Source: Methylogaea oryzae (lineage in GTDB: Bacteria; Pseudomonadota; Gammaproteobacteria; Methylococcales; Methylococcaceae). From it: 64,000 nt of DNA. Positions 58,381 through 64,000 of the stretch are shown in pieces. The stretch is from positions 2,040,001-2,104,000 of the forward strand of contig NZ_AP019782.1 in assembly GCF_019669985.1 (NCBI RefSeq). Direction: 5' to 3'. The position numbers and the translations under genes were made by a program. Within the stretch, counting starts at the first letter, position 1; each line of letters opens with the position of its first letter. The notes beneath the pieces are model-generated. The model had not been told where the DNA came from. It did not search any database and saw only the letters and a program-made list of their open reading frames with translations.

Positions 58381-58803
58381 ATGCGAACCATCGCTACGTT
58401 ACTGCTGGCGCTGCTGCTCAATGCAGCGTGGGCGGCAGAGGAACACGGCAGCAGCCACGGGAGCGAAGGAAACGCCGAAAACGCCGGACCAGCCGTCGAA
58501 TACGTGCTGATGGAGCCGCCTGTGGTGGTCAATCTGAACGGTGCGCGCCGCTATTTGCGCGCCGATGTGCAAATGCTGGTGGAAGGCGCGGAAAACATCG
58601 CCCGCATCAAGACCCATATGCCGGCGCTGCGCCATACGCTGATCATGCTTTACGCCAACCGCGATCCGGCCACGTTGTCCAACGTGCAGGAAAGGGAAAA
58701 ACTGCGCGCGGAAACCCTCGCCGAAATCACCAAGACGCTGGATCAATACGGCTCCAGCGAAGGCCTTAAGGACATTTTCTTTTCCGGATTCCTGGTGCAA
58801 TAA
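58381..58803 (+). CDS. FliL-like secreted protein
   Basis: The 140 residues start with a cleavable signal peptide (cleaved after AWA, residue 18) and a His/Glu/Gly-rich stretch, then a FliL domain (about 38-140) with EYVLMEPPVVVNLNG, RRYLRADVQMLVE, IKTHMPALRHTLIML and the family end GLKDIFFSGFLVQ. FliL supports the flagellar stator, but no flagellar gene is in the window, the usual N-terminal membrane anchor is replaced by a signal peptide, and the protein is short. It is probably a FliL-family relative with another role. Confidence 0.8.
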   Translation: MRTIATLLLALLLNAAWAAEEHGSSHGSEGNAENAGPAVEYVLMEPPVVVNLNGARRYLRADVQMLVEGAENIARIKTHMPALRHTLIMLYANRDPATLSNVQEREKLRAETLAEITKTLDQYGSSEGLKDIFFSGFLVQ

Positions 58804-58808
58804 CCGCC

Positions 58809-59153
58809 ATGCCATACTTGAAAATCGTCACCAACGCGGATTTGCCCGCCGACGCCCGCCCGGCGCTGCTCGCCCGCCTGTCCAAATCGCTGGCCCAACA
58901 ATTGGGCAAGCCAGAGCGCTACGTCATGATCGAAGCGACCGGGGGAGCGGCGCTGCTGTTCGGCGGCAGCGATGCCCCCGCCGCCTACGTGGAACTGAAA
59001 AGCATCGGTTTGGACACCGCGCGGACGCCATCCCTCTCCAAGGCGGTGTGCGAATCGCTGCATGCGGAACTGGGCATCACGCCGGAACGGATTTACATCG
59101 AATTCATCGACATCGCCGGCCATCTGTGGGGCTGGAACAGCGGAACCTTTTGA
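58809..59153 (+). CDS. MIF-family phenylpyruvate/phenylenolpyruvate tautomerase
   Basis: This 114-residue protein belongs to the macrophage migration inhibitory factor family. Pro2, which becomes the catalytic N-terminal residue after Met removal, is present (MPYLKIVTN), as are ATGGAALLFGGS, AYVELKSIG and RIYIEFIDIAGHLWGWNSGTF. Bacterial members keep tautomerase activity; natural substrates are usually unknown. It lies 5 bases after the FliL-like gene. Confidence 0.9.
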   Translation: MPYLKIVTNADLPADARPALLARLSKSLAQQLGKPERYVMIEATGGAALLFGGSDAPAAYVELKSIGLDTARTPSLSKAVCESLHAELGITPERIYIEFIDIAGHLWGWNSGTF

Positions 59154-59179
59154 AAGCCGCCGAGGGCCGGACGCCGCCC

Positions 59180-59494
59180 TCAGGTATTGCCCGCGGCGGC
59201 CTTGCGCTGCTGGCGCTCCTCGTACAAGCGCAACTGTTCCGGCGTCGCTTCCAACTGGTGTTTGGCCTTCCATTCCGCGTACGGCATGCCGTAAATGGCC
59301 TCCTGGGCCTCGGCATAATCCAGGGCGACGCCCCGCTCTTCGGCCGCCGCCTTGTACCACTTGGCCAGGCAGTTGCGGCAAAAATCGGCCAACACCATCA
59401 ACTCGATGTTTTGCACTTCGGGATGGGCGCGTAAATGCTGGACCAGTCGCCGAAATGCCGCGGCTTCGGCTTCGATTCGAAGTTTTTCTTCCAT
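59180..59494 (-). CDS. DUF1244 domain protein
   Basis: The 104-residue protein (start MEEKLRIEAEAAAF) matches the DUF1244 family: AAFRRLVQHLRAHPEVQNIELMVLADFCRNCLAKWYKAAA and the conserved YGMPYAEWK. It is helical, with two Cys three residues apart (Cys-x2-Cys) that could bind metal. No biochemical role is known. The longer frame starting at 59632 enters the promoter region of yciB. It is convergent with the tautomerase gene. Confidence 0.88.
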   Translation of the reverse strand: MEEKLRIEAEAAAFRRLVQHLRAHPEVQNIELMVLADFCRNCLAKWYKAAAEERGVALDYAEAQEAIYGMPYAEWKAKHQLEATPEQLRLYEERQQRKAAAGNT

Positions 59495-59703
59495 AGGTAT
59501 TCGGATGGCCCTATTGTGAGTGGAACGCTTCGCGCTATTATACGTCCAATCACCCCGTCGCGGAGCTTGCGGCCAGTGGACACGGCGGCGCTGCAATGCC
59601 GTCAGGGGGTTGTTTTTAATCGCCGTCCGCAACGCCTAAAAGCTTATCCTGCCCACCCTCGACCCCGGATATCCAGCAGTCCTCCAGACGCCCAGTTCAA
59701 GCC

Positions 59704-60246
59704 ATGAAACTCCTGTCCGATTTTTTACCCGTCCTGCTGTTCTTCGTCGCCTACAAGTATTACGGCATCTATCCCGCCACAGCCGTCGCCATGGCCGTCA
59801 GCCTGGTCCAGGTGGGTTACGCCTGGATTCGCTACCGACGAGTGGAACCGATGAACCTGCTGACGCTGGCGATCATTTTGTTGTTCGGCGGCGCCACGCT
59901 GATTTTCCACGACGAACAATTCATTAAATGGAAGCCCACCATCATCAACTGGATGTTCGGCCTGGCCTTCCTCGTGTCGCGGTGGTGGGGCGACAAACCT
60001 TTGCTGGAGCGCATGCTGCAAGGCAACCTGGAGCTGCCGGAAAACGTATGGCGGCGCCTAAACTATCTGTGGATCACGTTTTTCCTCTCCGTCGGCGCGG
60101 CGAATTTACTGGTCGTTTACAATTACGACACCGAAACCTGGGTCAACTTCAAGCTGTTCGGCATGTTGGGACTGACCCTGGCTTTCGTGCTGGGACAGAG
60201 CATTTATCTGTACCGCTATATGCCCCAACCGTCCGCCGAGGAGTAA
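59704..60246 (+). CDS. yciB: inner membrane-spanning protein YciB (septation protein A family)
   Basis: YciB is a polytopic inner-membrane protein linked with cell division and envelope synthesis in enterobacteria. The 180 residues have five hydrophobic stretches and the conserved [13 protein letters not shown] start, [36 protein letters not shown] and [14 protein letters not shown]. The next gene, yciI, is 4 bases downstream; the same pair occurs in E. coli. Confidence 0.95.
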   Translation: MKLLSDFLPVLLFFVAYKYYGIYPATAVAMAVSLVQVGYAWIRYRRVEPMNLLTLAIILLFGGATLIFHDEQFIKWKPTIINWMFGLAFLVSRWWGDKPLLERMLQGNLELPENVWRRLNYLWITFFLSVGAANLLVVYNYDTETWVNFKLFGMLGLTLAFVLGQSIYLYRYMPQPSAEE

Positions 60247-60250
60247 CCGT

Positions 60251-60553
60251 TTGTTCTACGCCATCATCGCCGAAGACCACCCCCAGAGCCTGGAAGCGCG
60301 ACTCCAGGCCCGCCCGGCCCATTTGGCCCGGCTACAGGAACTGCAAAAGCAAGGCCACTTGCTGCTAGCGGGGCCCCATCCGGCCATCGACAGCGAGGAC
60401 CCGGGCGCCGCCGGCTTCAGCGGCAGCTTGGTGGTGGCGCAATTCCCCAGTCTGGACGCCGCCAAGCAATGGGCCGCCGCCGACCCGTATTTGGCCGCCG
60501 GCGTCTACAAAACCGTTACCGTGAAACCGTTTAAAAAGGTATTGCCCGCATGA
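60251..60553 (+). CDS. yciI: YciI family protein
   Basis: The 100-residue ferredoxin-like protein starts from TTG ([18 protein letters not shown]), as no other start would keep the conserved N-terminus. It contains [25 protein letters not shown] with the His-Asp pair discussed as catalytic in the family, and ends [17 protein letters not shown]. Function is unsettled; some relatives act as dehalogenase-like or hydrolase enzymes. The bolA ATG overlaps its stop codon. Confidence 0.94.
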   Translation: MFYAIIAEDHPQSLEARLQARPAHLARLQELQKQGHLLLAGPHPAIDSEDPGAAGFSGSLVVAQFPSLDAAKQWAAADPYLAAGVYKTVTVKPFKKVLPA

Positions 60554-60846
60554 CGCCGCGCGCCGAAGCAGTCCACGCCCGCCTGACGGAAGCCCTGTCC
60601 CCCGCCCACCTGGAAATCGTCGACGACAGCATGGCCCACGCCGGGCATGCCGGCGCCATGCAAAGCGGCGGCGGACATTTTTACGCGTTGATCGTTAGCG
60701 AATCGTTCGCCGGCAAAAGCTCGGTGCAGCGCCACCAAATGGTCTACCGCGCCTTGGGCGACATGTTGCGCAACGACATCCACGCCTTCAGCATGAAGGT
60801 TTACACCCCTTTAGAGTACCAATCACAAAAGGAAGCCACTCGATGA
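60550..60846 (+). CDS. bolA: BolA family protein
   Basis: BolA proteins partner with monothiol glutaredoxins in iron-sulfur transfer and can bind DNA. The 98-residue fold has [41 protein letters not shown] and a C-terminal helix [12 protein letters not shown] with the conserved C-terminal His. It stands between yciI and a parvulin, both overlapping by 4 bases. Confidence 0.95.
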   Translation: MTPRAEAVHARLTEALSPAHLEIVDDSMAHAGHAGAMQSGGGHFYALIVSESFAGKSSVQRHQMVYRALGDMLRNDIHAFSMKVYTPLEYQSQKEATR

Positions 60847-61820
60847 AAAAGCCCTCCCTATTGGCCGCCGCCATTGCCGCCGCCCTGGCCGCGGCCGGTT
60901 GCGAACAACAGCCCGACGCCGCCAAGCCGGCGGCATCCGCCGCACCGGCAGCGCCCGCCAGCCAGGCGGCAGCCCCGGCGGCTAACCTGGGCGAGACGGT
61001 GGCCACCGTCAACGGCAAGGCCATCAGCAAGGCGGAATTAGCCAGCTTGACCGAGGAAATCGCCGCCCGCGGCATGGCCGACCGGGTCACGCAAACTCAG
61101 CTGCTGGACGAACTGATCAAACGCGAGCTGTTGCGCCAAGAAGCCGAAGCCCAACACCTGGAAAACACGCAGGACACGGCCGCCCGCCTCGCCAACATTC
61201 ACCGCGCCGTCCTGGCTCACGCCGCCGGCCAGGCTTACGTGAAGGCCAACCCCATCACGGACGACATGGTCAAACAAGAATACGACCGTCAAATCGGCGG
61301 TTCCAAGGCCACTGAGTTCAAAGCGCGCCATATCCTGGTGAAGACCGAACAGGAAGCCAAGGACATCATCAAAAAGCTGCAAGCCGGCGCAAAATTCGAC
61401 GAGCTGGCAAAAAAGCATTCCGGGGATCCGGGCAGCGCGGCCAAAGGCGGCGACCTGGGCTGGTTCATGCCGCAGCAAATGGTAGGTCCTTTCAGCGAGG
61501 CGGTAATCAAGCTGGAAAACGGCAAGTTCACCACCGAACCGGTGAAAAGCGATTACGGCTTCCACGTGATCCTGCGCGAAGACTCGCGCGCGAAAACCCC
61601 GCCTCCGTTTGAAGCCGTCAAGGATCAGCTGCGCGACTCCTTGCAGAACACCGTCATGCAAAAGCACCTGGAAGAGCTCCAAAGCAAGGCCAAGGTAGTC
61701 CGCAACGACGCCAAGCCGGCTGAAGAAGCCGCCCAGCCGGCGGCGGAAGCCGCTCCGGCCAAGGAAGCGGAAAAACCGGCCGCCGCTCCCGAGCACGACC
61801 ATCCGGCGGAAGCCCACTAA
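60843..61820 (+). CDS. peptidyl-prolyl cis-trans isomerase, parvulin type
   Basis: This periplasmic foldase of 325 residues has an N-terminal signal ending AAAGC (possible but weak lipobox, Cys20), an Ala/Pro-rich linker (about 25-48), a SurA-like helical N-terminal domain (about 50-150), a parvulin domain (about 157-250: FKARHILVKTEQEAKD, FDELAKKHSGDPGSAAKGGDLGWF, DYGFHVILRE) and an Ala/Glu/Pro-rich tail with a His-Asp-rich end. The active-site His and Phe positions are kept. It ends with a strong terminator. The closest families are PpiC and PrsA-like lipoproteins. Confidence 0.91.
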   Translation: MKKPSLLAAAIAAALAAAGCEQQPDAAKPAASAAPAAPASQAAAPAANLGETVATVNGKAISKAELASLTEEIAARGMADRVTQTQLLDELIKRELLRQEAEAQHLENTQDTAARLANIHRAVLAHAAGQAYVKANPITDDMVKQEYDRQIGGSKATEFKARHILVKTEQEAKDIIKKLQAGAKFDELAKKHSGDPGSAAKGGDLGWFMPQQMVGPFSEAVIKLENGKFTTEPVKSDYGFHVILREDSRAKTPPPFEAVKDQLRDSLQNTVMQKHLEELQSKAKVVRNDAKPAEEAAQPAAEAAPAKEAEKPAAAPEHDHPAEAH

Positions 61821-61832
61821 ACGCCGGCCGAT

Positions 61833-61870
61833 AAAAAAGCCACCGCCCCTGAAAGGCGGTGGCTTTTTTT
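61833..61870. terminator. intrinsic terminator after the parvulin gene
   Basis: The stem gccaccgcc / ggcggtggc with the loop cctgaaa is bracketed by six A and seven T. It ends the yciB-yciI-bolA-parvulin transcript and, from the other side, the hybrid kinase. Confidence 0.93.
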
Positions 61871-61927
61871 ATGGCCAGCGCGAACGCCCAACCAAACCCG
61901 GTTTTCCCGAATCGGCGGAGCTCCCGC

Positions 61928-64000
61928 TCAACCGGTTAAGCAGCGGTCCAATCCTTCGGACACGGCTTGCAGCAACCGTTCAATCCCCGCCAAATGGTCC
62001 ACGGCATTTTCCCAATTCCCCGCTTTGAGCCGCAGCTCAAACGCCAGGCACGCATCCGCCAGCGACATCGCGCCGACCGCGCCCGCGCTGCCTTTCAGCG
62101 TATGGATGGAGCGCTGCAGGGCGGCGACGTCCGCTTGCGCCAGGGCGACCCTGGCCGCTTGCAACTGCAGCGTGCTGGTCTCGTGAAACTTCCGCAGGAA
62201 ATCCGGCAACTGATCTCCCAGCAGTTCGCGCAACTCGGCGATGGCCGCCTCGTCCAACAACCGGCCCGCGGCAATATCGCCCGATGCCGTATCCGTATCG
62301 TTCACCTCGTCACCCCCAGGAGTTTGTATCGAAAGCGGCCGTGTTACCCAGCGCTGGAGCATTTCACGAATCTGCTCCCGCTTGAACGGCTTGGTCAAAT
62401 AATCGTCCATGCCCACTGCCAGGCAACGCTCCCTGTCTCCCTGCAACGCGTTGGCGGTCAGGGCGATGATCGGCGTTCGCCGACCGCCGGAATCCGCCTC
62501 TTTGCGGCGAATCGCCTGGGTCGCCTCGTAGCCGTCCATTTCCGGCATGAGGCAATCCATAAAAATGCAATCCACTACATGATGCTCCAGAAAACGCAAT
62601 GCCTCCAGTCCGTTGGCGGCCACGTCCACGCGATGGCCTTGCTTGACGAGCATGGCCTTCGCTACAACCATGTTGGTCGGATTGTCGTCCACCAGCAAGA
62701 TATGCATGCCCATCGCAGACGCTACGGACGTTTCCGTCAAGGCCTCGGCACGCGGAGATTCCGCCAGCCTCGCGCTTAGCACACTGTACAAGTCATTGAT
62801 TTGAACCGGCTTAATCAGTAACGCACGAATGCCGGCGGCACGCATTGCCTCCGGGGAAACGCTGACCGAGCTGAGCATCACCATATCCGTGTCGGCCAAG
62901 CCCGCCTCGGCGCGAATGGCCTTCGCCAATGCCGAACCGTCCATATGGGGCATCTGGAAATCCAACAGCACCGTGTCGAAAGCCGATCCCGAGCGCTGCG
63001 AATCGCGCATCCGCCCTATTGCGGCCCGCGGATCGCTTTCGCAGGTCACGGCCACCCCCCAGTTCTCCAGGTAACGGCGCACGATCAATAAATTGGTGTC
63101 GTTGTCGTCCACCACCAACACCCGCATTCCACCCAAAGGCCGGTAATGCACGAGGTGCTCCCTGCCATGGGCGAAGGTGATGGTCACCGCGAATGCCGTG
63201 CCCTTGCCCTCCTCGCTTTCGACCTCGATCTCGCCCCCCATCAAGGCCACAAGCTGCTTTACGATGGTTAAACCCAGTCCGCTGCCTCCGTATTGACGGG
63301 TGGTGGAACCATCCGCCTGGGTAAAGGCGTCGAATAAACGCGGCAGTTTTTCCTTGGCGATGCCGATACCGGTGTCGCGCACGGTGAACCGCAAGGTGCT
63401 GCTGGATCGGTCGCCGCCCACCACCTCCAACGCTACGTCGATCTCGCCCGCGGCGGTGAACTTCACCGCATTACCGATCAAGTTCGACAGCACTTGACGC
63501 AAGCGCATCGGATCGCCGCGAAGAAAATTCCAAACGCCGGGAGCGGTGGAACAGGTCATTTCCAGGCCTTTACCGTGGGCTGAATCGGCAAAAATCGCCG
63601 CGCACTGCTCCACCAGTTCGACCACGTTGAAATCGACGGTCTCCAACTCCATGCGGCCGGCCTCTATCTTAGACACGTCGAGAATGTCGTTGATAACGGA
63701 CAGCAACATTTCCGCCGCGCCATGGGCCTTGGCCATATAGCCGCGCTGCCCGGCGTCCAGAGAAGTGTCCTGCAGCACATCCAGCAAGCCGATGACGCCG
63801 GCCAGGGGGGTGCGCAATTCGTGGCTCATATTGGCCAGGAACTCACTTTTCGCGCGGTTGGCGCCCTCGGCGGCCTCCTTGGCCGCCAGCAGTTCCTTGG
63901 TGCGCTCGGCCACTTTGGAGGCCAACTCCGACTGGTAGCGCTCCAACTCCTCGGTGCGGTTTTGGACGATTTCCAGCATCTCGTTGAAGGCCGAGGCCAA
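61928..64000 (-). CDS. hybrid histidine kinase, 5' end outside window
   Basis: Only the C-terminal 690 residues are present; the frame is open to the right edge, so the TTG at 64000 is not a real start. The visible parts are the end of a HAMP domain ([18 protein letters not shown]), a coiled coil, HisKA with SHELRTP (His60 of this part), HATPase ([23 protein letters not shown]), two REC domains (phospho-Asp in LLDFQMP and IFMDCLMP) and HPt (His in [10 protein letters not shown]). The order and the doubled REC resemble BarA/RpfC-like phosphorelay kinases. The missing part should hold membrane helices and a periplasmic sensor. No response regulator gene is near. Confidence 0.93.
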   Translation of the reverse strand: MASAFNEMLEIVQNRTEELERYQSELASKVAERTKELLAAKEAAEGANRAKSEFLANMSHELRTPLAGVIGLLDVLQDTSLDAGQRGYMAKAHGAAEMLLSVINDILDVSKIEAGRMELETVDFNVVELVEQCAAIFADSAHGKGLEMTCSTAPGVWNFLRGDPMRLRQVLSNLIGNAVKFTAAGEIDVALEVVGGDRSSSTLRFTVRDTGIGIAKEKLPRLFDAFTQADGSTTRQYGGSGLGLTIVKQLVALMGGEIEVESEEGKGTAFAVTITFAHGREHLVHYRPLGGMRVLVVDDNDTNLLIVRRYLENWGVAVTCESDPRAAIGRMRDSQRSGSAFDTVLLDFQMPHMDGSALAKAIRAEAGLADTDMVMLSSVSVSPEAMRAAGIRALLIKPVQINDLYSVLSARLAESPRAEALTETSVASAMGMHILLVDDNPTNMVVAKAMLVKQGHRVDVAANGLEALRFLEHHVVDCIFMDCLMPEMDGYEATQAIRRKEADSGGRRTPIIALTANALQGDRERCLAVGMDDYLTKPFKREQIREMLQRWVTRPLSIQTPGGDEVNDTDTASGDIAAGRLLDEAAIAELRELLGDQLPDFLRKFHETSTLQLQAARVALAQADVAALQRSIHTLKGSAGAVGAMSLADACLAFELRLKAGNWENAVDHLAGIERLLQAVSEGLDRCLTG

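Overview
The window is a high-GC, gene-dense chromosomal segment of a free-living gammaproteobacterium. The evidence is the gammaproteobacterial core set: sspAB, petABC with a PVWY-type cytochrome b, an mla-murA-his cluster, kdsD-kdsC-lptCAB-rpoN-rapZ, sdhCDAB-sdhE-ygfX, queCE with tol-pal, ruvCAB, ttcA, fabAB, mtnP and yciB-yciI-bolA. The oxaloacetate decarboxylase operon, the sulfide oxidation module and the repeat families resemble those of methylotrophic or sulfur-oxidising gammaproteobacteria, but no C1 gene is present and the genus cannot be fixed from this sequence. No rRNA, tRNA, CRISPR array, transposase or prophage was recognised.

Layout. 1-3.2 kb: oadGAB sodium-pumping oxaloacetate decarboxylase, ending in a bidirectional terminator against sspA-sspB. 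4.5-7.2 kb: petABC (bc1 complex). 7.3-14.2 kb: one minus-strand run mlaF-mlaE-mlaD-mlaB-murA-hisG-hisD-hisC, with no mlaC. 14.5-20.3 kb: plus-strand kdsD-kdsC-lptC-lptA-lptB-rpoN-rapZ, with no hpf or ptsN. 20.3-24.8 kb: a FisR-like sigma-54 activator facing persulfide dioxygenase, a TauE-type exporter and a mitochondrial-type sulfide:quinone oxidoreductase. 24.9-26.6 kb: an HD-GYP/GYF_2 protein. 26.6-30.9 kb: a complete sdh operon headed by a 56-codon SDHAF4 (DUF1674) gene, with sdhE and ygfX at the end; ygfZ is divergent.

32.3-40.5 kb: ruvB-ybgC-tolQ-tolR-tolA-tolB-pal-cpoB-queE-queC. 40.8-43.2 kb: an AraC/SRPBCC/DUF module separating ruvB from ruvC-ruvA (43.4-44.5 kb). 44.6 kb: yebC. 45.5-50.9 kb: copA behind a CueR-type promoter, copZ, and a hybrid kinase with an ethylene-receptor-like membrane domain. 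50.9-53.6 kb: ttcA, fabB and fabA. 53.7-58.3 kb: a MEKHLA protein, a TPR protein, mtnP, a hypoxanthine phosphoribosyltransferase and nagZ. 58.4-61.8 kb: a FliL-like secreted protein, a MIF-family tautomerase, a DUF1244 protein, yciB, yciI, bolA and a parvulin. The right edge cuts a second hybrid kinase.

The most striking observation is a kinase with the plant ethylene receptor architecture, including its Cys-x3-His copper ligand pair, lying directly upstream of a copper chaperone and a copper ATPase. These are the two protein classes that supply copper to the plant receptor. Also notable are the SDHAF4 gene hidden by its length, and the sigma-54 sulfide module with a nested operator.
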